Source: DATDYW01 sp044375695 (GTDB lineage Bacteria; Patescibacteriota; Minisyncoccia; Phycocordibacterales; JAACPR01). Taken from it: a DNA stretch of 5,708 nt. The position numbers were made by a program, and so were the translations under genes. Under the pieces are notes generated by a model that worked only from the letters and a program-made list of their open reading frames with translations, searched no databases and was not told the origin of the DNA. The DNA lies in assembly GCA_044375695.1 (NCBI GenBank), contig JBILMG010000042.1:1-5708 (forward strand), read 5' to 3'. Positions 1 through 5,392 of this stretch are shown here, piece by piece (the stretch's first letter is position 1; every line of letters begins with the position of its first letter).

Positions 1-259
1 CCATTTCTTCGGCCGATATCGCGCTCCACTGCCTGGTGTTCCAGACCGACGATCCTTTCATAAAGCCTTTTTTGAGGGCGGCTTCGTCGCGGACGTCGAT
101 GAACTTAGCGCCGTAGTGTCGGTCTTCACGCACGCCTTCTCCTGGCACGAAGAATGTTTTTTCGCGAGGGATGGTGACGTGGGTGCCGTAGGGTGGGCAG
201 ATTAGGCCGCGGCGCACGCGGCCGCTAACCTCGAAGGAGGGGATTGGTTCGGTATTCAT
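1..259 (-). CDS. MOSC-domain protein, N-terminal part (cut by window edge)
   Basis: Reading leftward from the ATG at 259 gives 86 codons with no stop before the edge. Residues 38-50 read VPGEGVREDRHYG, which matches the MOSC signature of the form G-E-G-x-x-x-D-R-H-x-G. Further on, NTRQWSAISAEEM (74-86) matches the N-T-R-Q-x-S-x-x-x-x-E-E segment that follows in stand-alone MOSC proteins. MOSC domains are the C-terminal domain family of molybdenum-cofactor sulfurases; related stand-alone proteins such as YiiM handle sulfur or metal-cofactor chemistry. The conserved Cys usually needed for sulfur transfer would lie beyond the edge and cannot be checked. No clear Shine-Dalgarno precedes the ATG. 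The family call is firm; the substrate is unknown. Confidence 0.85.
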   Translation of the reverse strand, partial: MNTEPIPSFEVSGRVRRGLICPPYGTHVTIPREKTFFVPGEGVREDRHYGAKFIDVRDEAALKKGFMKGSSVWNTRQWSAISAEEM

Positions 260-293
260 TTTGGGAAGTTTCGGGCAGAGGCTACACCAGGGG

Positions 294-321
294 CAAAAGA
301 AAAGCTCGCGGCTAGGCGAGC
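294..321 (-). terminator. Intrinsic terminator overlapping the stop codon of the 121-aa gene
   Basis: On the minus strand a 6-bp GC stem (321-316 with 309-304) closes a 6-nt loop and is followed at once by TTTTCTTTTG (303-294). The TAG stop of the upstream gene (314-312) lies inside the loop, so coding sequence and terminator share bases. It should separate this gene from the MOSC gene downstream. Confidence 0.8.
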
Positions 322-677
322 GATACCAGGAACAGCCGGTTTTGCCCGTCGTGGGGCCAGTGGTAGCGGTCGATGCCGCCGTGCCGCACCAGCGAGAGGT
401 CGTGATTCTGCGTGTTCGGATAATCGCAGATCACCGCGCTCACGTCTTCGGGTAGGTCTGGGCAGTCGGCCGCGACCAGGTTGGCGGGCATCGCGCGGCC
501 GAGGATGTGCCGCCAGTAGGCGCACGCCTCGTCGATGCGCGCCCAGCGTGCGCCCTGTGCGGCGATTAGGGCACCTATCTGGGCGAGCGAGATTGCCTCT
601 TCTGCGGCGCAGGTAACCCGCGCGAGGGCGAGCTTGCCGGCTAATTTTTCTATAGGTTCAAAAGATACGGTGGCCAT
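312..677 (-). CDS. Unrecognised small protein, 121 aa; relative of the protein at 3982-4365
   Basis: I do not recognise this family. It is a soluble-looking protein with no signal peptide or membrane span. An Ala-rich, probably helical N-terminal half (about 10-60) leads to DCPDL (71-75), then a polar stretch rich in Asp, His and Arg, and a hydrophobic end. Residues 17-64 align without gaps to residues 17-64 of the 127-aa protein at 3982-4365: ALA, VT, AL-A, A-W, A53 and P64 are shared, and DCPDL recurs two residues out of step. That supports both its reality and the ATG at 677. No Shine-Dalgarno is visible; a weak -10-like TAACGT (691-686) ends 8 nt before the ATG. The stop is embedded in its terminator. 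It is divergent from the cupin-like gene. Confidence 0.7.
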   Translation of the reverse strand: MATVSFEPIEKLAGKLALARVTCAAEEAISLAQIGALIAAQGARWARIDEACAYWRHILGRAMPANLVAADCPDLPEDVSAVICDYPNTQNHDLSLVRHGGIDRYHWPHDGQNRLFLVSLA

Positions 678-757
678 TTCTGCGCACGTTACCCGGAGCG
701 TCTGGTCGGGGCAAGCGCTTTGCTTTCTGGGGCATCTGGCGTTAGCGTGCCGCCGAT

Positions 758-1306
758 ATGCTCAAAAAACTACAAGAATTAATTGTGAGCGGCCGCCTGG
801 GCGAAATGCTCAACGACGGCCAGCCCTGGAAGTCGGTCGACGTGACCTACGACAAGCCTCGCGTGCGGCGCTTGTGGCGACCGGATGGCGAGAACCGCGT
901 CTGCCTGCACCTGATAGAGCCGTGCGGGGCGGACGAGCCGTTCTTCCACCCTCACCCGTGGCCGTCGGCTATGGTGGTGCTGTCGGGGTGCTACGAGATG
1001 CGCGTGGGCTACGGCCCCCGCAGTGGCCAGCCGCCGCCTCGGTCGTCGCCGATAATTCTCTCGCAGGGTTCCTGCTACGAGATGGTCGATCCCGACGAGT
1101 GGCACAGCGTGCGGCCGCTCGGCGAGCAGTCGCTCTCGGTCATGCTGTCCGGCCCTCCCTACAAGGATCAGACAATGCCGAAAGTTCCCGCCACGCCGCA
1201 GTCTTCGCTCGACGAGGGTTGGGCCGGGCACATTAAGCTGCTCTGCCTGCAGGAGCTCACCTTTGTGAAAATGCCCGGCTCGGCGCTCTGGAGCGTCGGC
1301 TCCTAG
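758..1306 (+). CDS. Cupin-like protein, 182 aa
   Basis: A single-domain protein with the core features of a cupin beta-barrel. A first motif carries His64 and His66 in FFHPHPWPSAMVVLSG (62-77), and a second motif carries His116 in VDPDEWHSV (110-118), with hydrophobic strand-like stretches between. Cupins use such His residues to bind a metal for dioxygenase, isomerase or sugar-binding roles. The usual motif-1 Glu, four or five residues after the second His, is Ser70/Ala71 here, so metal binding may be altered or absent. There is no signal peptide, so it is probably cytoplasmic. The chosen ATG gives a plausible amphipathic N-terminal helix but has no Shine-Dalgarno. The gene is monocistronic, with a terminator 12 bp after the stop. 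Fold assignment is moderately sure; the reaction is unknown. Confidence 0.75.
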   Translation: MLKKLQELIVSGRLGEMLNDGQPWKSVDVTYDKPRVRRLWRPDGENRVCLHLIEPCGADEPFFHPHPWPSAMVVLSGCYEMRVGYGPRSGQPPPRSSPIILSQGSCYEMVDPDEWHSVRPLGEQSLSVMLSGPPYKDQTMPKVPATPQSSLDEGWAGHIKLLCLQELTFVKMPGSALWSVGS

Positions 1307-1317
1307 CAGCCGGCCTC

Positions 1318-1350
1318 GCCGCTGACAGCTGTCGGCGGCTTTTCTTTTTT
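1318..1350 (+). terminator. Strong intrinsic terminator of the cupin-like gene
   Basis: A nearly perfect 10-bp stem (GCCGCTGACA at 1318-1327 with TGTCGGCGGC at 1330-1339, one G-U pair) is followed by TTTTCTTTTTT (1340-1350). The T-run overlaps the TAA stop of the converging DUF3750 gene (1351-1349), so the two genes share this border. Confidence 0.93.
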
Positions 1351-1828
1351 AATTTGACCAGCTGGATCCGAACGCCCGCCACGGGATTTTCATGCCAGGG
1401 CTAGGGCATTCGCGCAAAACCCAACCAACGTATGAGTTGCTGTTAGGCCCGGGGAAAATTTTGTAGAGATTCTTGTTCGGGTAGATGGGGGAGCTGGCTT
1501 CGATGAAGTGAGCCAGCTTTTCCGCGGCAGATCCTTCACCCCCAGATATATTGCAAACTTCTTGGCTCGCGAAGCGCCACGCGTTTACCGCCGGCGTCCT
1601 TCCCGGGAACACTCGCGTGCCGAGCCGTGGCGGGTATAGGTCGCGGTGTACGTGCCCCCAACTTAAACCTCCTCGGTTTTGAGACGACCAGACGTCCCAC
1701 CGGCTCTCGACGCCGTCTCGCGAGACCACGAACCAGACGTGCACAGCGAACGGGAGCAACAGCGAAACCGGCGAGGAAAAAACAGAGACCGAGTACCGCG
1801 CTCCTGCGCGCTCATCTAAATTGCTCAT
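1349..1828 (-). CDS. DUF3750-family protein, 159 aa
   Basis: The C-terminal half carries the DUF3750 hallmark: YPNKNLYKIFPGPNSNSYV (116-134), then a W-V-L-R-E-C-P-S-P segment and a small closing motif, IPWRAFGSSW (148-157). The N-terminal hydrophobic strand FAVHVWFVV (27-35) matches the family's 'FAVHTW' region. Function is unknown; the PGPNSN loop is the conserved feature. Proteobacterial members I recall are longer, so this is a compact version. The longest frame starts at a TTG (1855), but that codon lies upstream of a perfect TATAAT (1849-1844). A start after the box is preferred: ATG at 1828, or GTG at 1834 two codons earlier. No Shine-Dalgarno is seen. The stop overlaps the opposing terminator's T-run. 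Confidence 0.85.
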   Translation of the reverse strand: MSNLDERAGARYSVSVFSSPVSLLLPFAVHVWFVVSRDGVESRWDVWSSQNRGGLSWGHVHRDLYPPRLGTRVFPGRTPAVNAWRFASQEVCNISGGEGSAAEKLAHFIEASSPIYPNKNLYKIFPGPNSNSYVGWVLRECPSPGMKIPWRAFGSSWSN

Positions 1829-1843
1829 AGGCACGGCGCTGAA

Positions 1844-1849
1844 ATTATA
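1844..1849 (-). promoter_or_regulatory. -10 box for the DUF3750 gene
   Basis: A perfect TATAAT on the minus strand lies 15 nt before the ATG at 1828 and 9 nt before the alternative GTG at 1834. No convincing -35 is visible at 16-18 bp spacing. The implied 5' leader is only a few bases. Confidence 0.6.
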
Positions 1850-1871
1850 GGGCAAGACGCACGGGCGCTGG

Positions 1872-1879
1872 TATAGAAT
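1872..1879 (+). promoter_or_regulatory. -10 region for the ABC exporter gene
   Basis: TATAGAAT contains TAGAAT (1874-1879, 5 of 6 consensus bases); alternatively TATAGA preceded by TGG forms an extended -10. The ATG at 1888 begins 8 nt after TAGAAT, so transcription would start at or next to the start codon. No good -35 is seen. It shares the 59-bp divergent gap with the DUF3750 promoter. Confidence 0.5.
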
Positions 1880-1887
1880 GGCTAGCC

Positions 1888-3657
1888 ATGAAGCGCTTCA
1901 TCCGTACCTACCTTCGCCTGGCGGGCCTCGTCTTTCCGGGCGCGGGCGTCGTTGCCTGGGGTACCTTCGCCGCCTTCGCTGTTTTAGCTTTCCGGGGGAC
2001 GGCGCAGTCCGCCGTCGAGGCGGCGCTGGTGAACGCTCTCGTCGCCGGCAACGGGGCGCTGGTCTGGTGGCTGCTCTCGGGACTCGTCGGCATCATCGTG
2101 GTTTGGGGCGCGCTGGGCGAGTGGCAGCGCTACCTCGAGCGGCTGCTGTGGTTCCGCACCGAGGAGAAGTTCGAGCTGGCTCTGGCCCGCAAGATGGCCA
2201 CGCTCGACATCGCGGTGCACGATGATCCAAAACGCAAAGACCTCATCGAGCGCGTTCGCGAGCAGGGTATGTGGCGCGCCATGTCGTTCGCCGCGGACAC
2301 GCCGTTCCGGCTTCTTGGCGAGGGGCTAACCTTCTTTGCTTCCGTTGTCGCGATCGGCCTGTGGAGCCCCTGGCTCGCCCTCCTGGTGGCGCTCGCGACA
2401 ATCCCGGAGCTCATCGCCGAGCACCGCGCCGGCAGCGAGGTGTGGGGGATTTGGGGCGCCGACGTCGAGGTGCGTCGCCGCTATAACGCCGCCCGCGGCC
2501 TCTTCGAGAAGGCGCGCGACCTCGTCGAGGTTCGCCTCTTCCAGACGGGGCGTTTCCTCATCGGCCGCATCACGCAGCTCTTCCGCGAGTTCCAGGGCAA
2601 GCAGGTAGACGTCGAGCGCCGGCTCACGCGGCGCAACCTCGTGGCCGGCCTCGTGTCGAACGCGGGTATCGCCTTCGCGCTGGTCTCGTTCGCCCGCCAG
2701 GCGCTCGCGGGCGAAATCGAGCCGGGCACTTTCATCTTCCTTTCGTCGTCTCTCTTCGCGCTGCGCTCGGCTGTCTCGTCGCTGTTCCGCCAGCTGGCGC
2801 GCCTGCGTTCGTACTACGTGTTCGCGGCGGACTTCGCCGACCTGCTCGATCTGCCGAACGAGGTGCGCTCGCTCCCGGACGCGCCGAAGATTCCGGCCGA
2901 CCGCACGCCCGAGATCGTCTTCGAGGACGTGTCGTTCACGTACCCCGGCGCCGATCGCCCCTCGATCGGCCGCCTCTCGCTCACCATTCCGGCCGGGCAG
3001 AAACTGGCCATTGTGGGCGCCAACGGGGCGGGCAAGACCACCTTCGTGCGCCTCCTGTGCCGCTTCTACGATCCCACCGAAGGCCGCATCCTCGTCGACG
3101 GCAAAGACCTGCGCGAGTGGGACCTCGAGAGCTGGTACGCGCGGCTCGGGGTCCTGTTCCAGGATTTCTCGCGCTACCCATTCGACGTGGCCACCGCGAT
3201 CGCGGTGGGTCGCAACCCCGGCAGCCCCGATCTCGAGCGCGTGCGCGGCGTAGCCGTCGCATCGGACTCGGCGCCGTTCATCGAGGCTCTGCCGGAAGGC
3301 TACGGGCAGCAGCTCTCGCGCGACTTCACCGGCGGGGTAGAGCTCTCTGGTGGCCAGTGGCAGAAGCTCGCGATTGCCCGCGCCCTCTACCGCGACGCCG
3401 GCCTGCTCGTGCTCGACGAGCCCACCGCGGCCGTCGACGCCGAGTCCGAAATGAAAATCTTCGAGGCGCTCGAGCGCCTGCCGGACACGCAAACGGTCAT
3501 CCTCATCTCGCACCGCTTCTCGACCGTGCGTCACGCCGACCAAATTGTCGTCATCGAGGACAAGGCGATCGCCGAGCGCGGCACCCACGAGGAGCTCCTC
3601 GCCCAGGGCGGCACCTACGCTCGCCTCTTCTCGGCGCAGGCGGAGGGGTACCGGTAG
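1888..3657 (+). CDS. ABC exporter half-transporter (fused permease and ATPase), 589 aa
   Basis: A complete half-transporter of the MsbA/LmrA-like exporter type, expected to dimerise in the cytoplasmic membrane and use ATP to move a substrate outward. The N-terminal 320 residues form the membrane domain, with hydrophobic spans near 12-35, 58-76, 145-172 (a pair), 250-268 and 281-300. The nucleotide-binding domain has an A-loop Tyr352, Walker A GANGAGKTT (377-385), Q-loop Gln425, signature LSGGQ (486-490), Walker B LLVLDEP (506-512) with catalytic Glu511, D-loop around 514-517 and H-loop His542. All key residues are present, so it should be active. The substrate (lipid, peptide or drug) cannot be read from sequence. 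The start follows the -10 region closely, with no Shine-Dalgarno. An 84-aa gene follows 12 bp downstream. Confidence 0.96.
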   Translation: MKRFIRTYLRLAGLVFPGAGVVAWGTFAAFAVLAFRGTAQSAVEAALVNALVAGNGALVWWLLSGLVGIIVVWGALGEWQRYLERLLWFRTEEKFELALARKMATLDIAVHDDPKRKDLIERVREQGMWRAMSFAADTPFRLLGEGLTFFASVVAIGLWSPWLALLVALATIPELIAEHRAGSEVWGIWGADVEVRRRYNAARGLFEKARDLVEVRLFQTGRFLIGRITQLFREFQGKQVDVERRLTRRNLVAGLVSNAGIAFALVSFARQALAGEIEPGTFIFLSSSLFALRSAVSSLFRQLARLRSYYVFAADFADLLDLPNEVRSLPDAPKIPADRTPEIVFEDVSFTYPGADRPSIGRLSLTIPAGQKLAIVGANGAGKTTFVRLLCRFYDPTEGRILVDGKDLREWDLESWYARLGVLFQDFSRYPFDVATAIAVGRNPGSPDLERVRGVAVASDSAPFIEALPEGYGQQLSRDFTGGVELSGGQWQKLAIARALYRDAGLLVLDEPTAAVDAESEMKIFEALERLPDTQTVILISHRFSTVRHADQIVVIEDKAIAERGTHEELLAQGGTYARLFSAQAEGYR

Positions 3658-3669
3658 GTCGTTAGATCT

Positions 3670-3924
3670 ATGGAAAGTATCAGAAACCAACCAAGCCGCG
3701 AGCAGCTCCTGCTGATGGAGCGCTTCACCGAGCTGTACAACGCCCCGCCTCTCGATGGGTACATTTCATTTTTTGCCCTCTCGACCGTTGGGGCCGAAAG
3801 CGCCGACTCGCCTGAATCCGAGCGCGCCGATGCGTGCATCGTCGTGCGCCTCCGCGAGCCGTTGCCGCGCGAAGTAGAAATTCCGGCCGAGTTCGAGGGG
3901 GTTAAGGTCTTCGCGAAAATTTAA
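3670..3924 (+). CDS. Small acidic hypothetical protein, 84 aa, downstream of the ABC exporter
   Basis: I do not recognise this protein. It starts 12 bp after the exporter's stop and has no promoter or terminator between, so co-transcription is likely. The N-terminus (8-24) looks helical. A Ser/Glu/Asp-rich linker (43-53) follows. The C-terminal third, CIVVRLREPLP (56-66) then IPAEFEGVKVF (71-81), alternates hydrophobic and polar residues like two beta strands around a turn. There is no signal peptide or membrane span. A purine-rich GGAGGGG (3642-3648) lies more than 20 nt upstream, too far for a normal ribosome site. The coding call rests on position, codon bias like its neighbours and absence of a competing frame; function is unknown. 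Confidence 0.7.
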   Translation: MESIRNQPSREQLLLMERFTELYNAPPLDGYISFFALSTVGAESADSPESERADACIVVRLREPLPREVEIPAEFEGVKVFAKI

Positions 3925-3945
3925 GGTCACCGCGCGGCTGCTTGC

Positions 3946-3975
3946 GTGCGAGCCTCGCCGGTGCGAGGCTCGCAC
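3946..3975 (+). other. Perfect 13-bp hairpin just upstream of the 127-aa gene
   Basis: GTGCGAGCCTCGC (3946-3958) pairs fully with GCGAGGCTCGCAC (3963-3975) around a CGGT loop. Neither strand has a following T-run, so it is not a standard intrinsic terminator. It ends 6 nt before the ATG at 3982 and occupies the place where a Shine-Dalgarno would be. It may be a 3'-end hairpin for the exporter transcript or a 5' element of the next gene. Confidence 0.75.
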
Positions 3976-3981
3976 CAAAGT

Positions 3982-4365
3982 ATGGCGGACTTTCTCATCT
4001 CTGATTTCGGGTACGCGAACGAGCCGGGCGCACTCGCGACGGTTACGTTCGGCGCCGGCGAGCGGCGAAGAATTTCGGCGGTCTCGGCGCTGCTGGCTCA
4101 GTTTTCGGCAACGTGGGTTCCGCTGTGCCGGGTGCACGCGCTGCGGAACGAGTACCGGCGCGGGCAGCTCCCGCTGCCCGGAGACCGGATCGTGTGCGAC
4201 TGCCCAGATCTTGGGCAAGATCGCGTCGCGATACTCTCGTGCCGTCGAGAGAGGGGGCGTCTTCGCTACCGCCTCGAGCTGCTCGGGCGACGCAGCTTCG
4301 AGCGTCTGTGGGAAAAAGAAAAAGACCTCGCGTGGCGCTTCCTGGCCAGGTTCACCGAACGGTGA
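3982..4365 (+). CDS. Unrecognised small basic protein, 127 aa; relative of the protein at 312-677
   Basis: No known family comes to mind. The protein is soluble, Arg-rich toward its end (88-127), with an Ala-rich helical segment (33-45) and CDCPDL (72-77). Residues 17-64 align gap-free with the 121-aa minus-strand protein: about 14 of 48 positions are identical by eye, including ALA 17-19, V21, T22, E27, A36, L37, A39, A43, W45, A53 and P64, followed by a shared DCPDL-x2-D pattern. The frame could open at GTG 3946, but that codon begins the perfect hairpin and the homology starts from the ATG, so ATG 3982 is chosen. Its TGA stop lies in the 3' arm of its terminator. It converges on the Cys-pair paralog genes. 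Confidence 0.78.
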   Translation: MADFLISDFGYANEPGALATVTFGAGERRRISAVSALLAQFSATWVPLCRVHALRNEYRRGQLPLPGDRIVCDCPDLGQDRVAILSCRRERGRLRYRLELLGRRSFERLWEKEKDLAWRFLARFTER

Positions 4366-4378
4366 ACCTTTTCTTTTG
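4349..4378 (+). terminator. Intrinsic terminator overlapping the stop codon of the 127-aa gene
   Basis: GGTTCACC (4349-4356) pairs perfectly with GGTGAACC (4361-4368) around GAAC, followed by TTTTCTTTTG (4369-4378). The TGA stop (4363-4365) is inside the 3' arm. The tail is identical to that of the terminator at 294-321, which serves the related 121-aa gene. Confidence 0.9.
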
Positions 4379-4385
4379 CGCCGTC

Positions 4386-4829
4386 CTACTTGGCGAGGAT
4401 CTCGACGTTGATGTTCCGGCGGGTCCAGGCGGCGAGGGGGACCTTCGGCTCGGCAACCTGCACGGAGATGGTGGCGGTGCCGGTCGCGTTCTCGGGGTTG
4501 CCCACAGAAACTAGCTGCTTCTCGAGCTCGTCTGGGGTGCGGTTCTTCGCGCTCCCGCAGATGTCTGTTCCGCTAATCTCGACCGAGACCTTGCCCGGGC
4601 ACGAAGCCGAGACGCGGTAGCGCTCGACGTTCTCTCCCGTGACCGATAGCCGCAAGAGGCCCTGGTTAATGGAGACTGGAGTTGTCGACGCGCTGATGAT
4701 GCGAGCCACTTTTTGCTGGCTGGCGAGCGGTAGCGCCGCTGCCGAGTTCGGCAGTTTTCTGGCGGCAAAGAAGAGGGCGACCAGGGCCGCGGCGGCAATT
4801 CCGGCGAGAATCAGCGGACGTTTCTCCAT
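4386..4829 (-). CDS. Membrane-anchored or secreted Cys-pair protein, 147 aa (paralog A)
   Basis: Unrecognised family. The N-terminus MEKRPLILAG leads into a hydrophobic stretch (about 5-23) that would act as a signal anchor or signal peptide, placing the remainder outside the membrane. The mature part looks like a beta-rich domain with SCPGKVSV (76-83), Cys77 and Cys91 14 residues apart (a likely disulfide), and NPENATGT (111-118). It is clearly paralogous to the next gene upstream (4897-5331), with the same Cys spacing and the same NPxxATGT block. The frame extends to 4970, but the extra 47 residues overlap the paralog's 3' end and promoter; the ATG at 4829 is right behind a -10 box and opens directly into the signal sequence. 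Confidence 0.83.
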   Translation of the reverse strand: MEKRPLILAGIAAAALVALFFAARKLPNSAAALPLASQQKVARIISASTTPVSINQGLLRLSVTGENVERYRVSASCPGKVSVEISGTDICGSAKNRTPDELEKQLVSVGNPENATGTATISVQVAEPKVPLAAWTRRNINVEILAK

Positions 4830-4838
4830 GCGAATCTT

Positions 4839-4844
4839 ATTGTA
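4839..4844 (-). promoter_or_regulatory. Extended -10 box for paralog A
   Basis: TACAAT on the minus strand is preceded by TGC, giving the extended -10 form TGn-TACAAT. It ends 9 nt before the ATG at 4829, so the leader would be only one or two bases. No matching -35 at usual spacing was found. It shows paralog A can be transcribed separately from paralog B. Confidence 0.6.
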
Positions 4845-4871
4845 GCAGAGGTTGGTTTGGGCTGCGTCACG

Positions 4872-4889
4872 CCCCGCTGTTCGGCGGGG
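4872..4889 (-). other. GC hairpin after paralog B, no T-run
   Basis: A 6-bp stem, CCCCGC with GCGGGG, around a 6-nt loop begins 7 nt after the paralog B stop. No U-tract follows, so termination would have to be weak or helped by another factor. It sits just upstream of the paralog A promoter. Confidence 0.5.
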
Positions 4890-4896
4890 TCGTCCG

Positions 4897-5331
4897 CTAC
4901 CGGGCGACGAGCGAAAGGTTGACGGTCTTTTGCCCGACGGCTGACCCTGCGGGCATTTCTGGATCAACAATTTTTACGGTGACGGCGATGGTTCCCGTCG
5001 CGCGGTTCGGGTTCCGGAGGCGCAGCAGCACGTGCTCGAGGTCGTCATCCTCCATGCGGCGAACTTTTCCGCAGAGGTTGGTAGAGCCAAGCTTGAGCCA
5101 AACTTTCTTGGGGCAGGTGGCCGAGAGTTCAGCGTAGCGAAAGTCGTGCCCCCTCACCTTTAGGATTGCCAGGCCGTTAGCCAATGACGTCGGGCTAATT
5201 TCCATCTTCGAAATGGTTGGGTCGTCGAAGGCGCTGCCGCTCGCGGCGAGCCCGGGCGGCAGGTGTCTCGCGGCGAGCGAAGAGGTGAGGATGGCGACCG
5301 CGGCGAAGGCCAGGAGCTGCTTCTTGGGCAT
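4897..5331 (-). CDS. Secreted or membrane-anchored Cys-pair protein, 144 aa (paralog B)
   Basis: Starts MPKKQLLAFAAVAILTSSLA, a textbook signal sequence: Lys residues, a hydrophobic core at 6-19, and Ala-rich candidate cleavage sites near 20-33. The exported domain carries TCPKKVWLKL (72-81), Cys73 and Cys87 with the same 14-residue spacing as paralog A, and NPNRATGTIAVTV (107-119). This pattern suggests a small beta-sandwich stabilised by one disulfide. No known family is recognised, and cell-surface or envelope location is inferred. The ATG at 5331 lies 6 nt after a perfect TATAAT, so the mRNA is probably leaderless. It is separated from paralog A by 67 bp that hold a hairpin and a second promoter, pointing to tandem duplication with separate expression. 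Confidence 0.85.
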   Translation of the reverse strand: MPKKQLLAFAAVAILTSSLAARHLPPGLAASGSAFDDPTISKMEISPTSLANGLAILKVRGHDFRYAELSATCPKKVWLKLGSTNLCGKVRRMEDDDLEHVLLRLRNPNRATGTIAVTVKIVDPEMPAGSAVGQKTVNLSLVAR

Positions 5332-5332
5332 A

Positions 5333-5346
5333 GGTTAATTATAACC
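5333..5346 (-). promoter_or_regulatory. Promoter of paralog B: perfect TATAAT inside a dyad
   Basis: TATAAT on the minus strand occupies 5343-5338 and ends 6 nt before the ATG at 5331. The box sits within GGTTA-ATTA-TAACC (5333-5346), a 5-bp inverted repeat that could be an operator for a dimeric repressor or simply chance symmetry of an AT-rich box. No good -35 is present. Confidence 0.6.
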
Positions 5347-5360
5347 GTAAGAGCAGAACG

Positions 5361-5392
5361 AAAACCCCGCCTTCCGGCGGAGAGTTTTTCTT
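5361..5392. terminator. Bidirectional hairpin terminator, left of the palindromic element
   Basis: A CCGCC-TTCC-GGCGG hairpin (5367-5380) is flanked by an A-run on the left and AGAGTTTTTCTT on the right. On the minus strand the same stem is followed by GGTTTTCGTTCT. It can act on transcripts from either side and isolates the paralog B promoter from transcription coming from the tRNA side. Confidence 0.6.

Noticed and set aside
535..1236. 233-codon plus-strand frame overlapping the 121-aa and cupin-like genes
   Set aside because: It crosses the divergent gap and two better-supported genes and gives an Arg/Ala/Pro-rich product with no motif.
1829..1855. TTG start of the DUF3750 gene at 1855
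   Set aside because: The codon lies upstream of the perfect TATAAT, so it would not be in the transcript from that promoter.
2326..3690. 454-codon open frame on the minus strand opposite the ABC exporter
   Set aside because: It lies fully antisense to a gene with every ABC motif intact; its product is Arg/Glu-rich low-complexity sequence typical of shadow frames in GC-rich DNA.
3946..3975. Intrinsic terminator for the exporter transcript
   Set aside because: The stem is perfect but no T-run follows on either strand, so it is listed as a hairpin of unknown role.
4830..4970. 47-codon upstream extension of paralog A
   Set aside because: It would overlap the paralog B 3' end and the -10 box, and puts a polar tail before a clean signal sequence starting at 4829.
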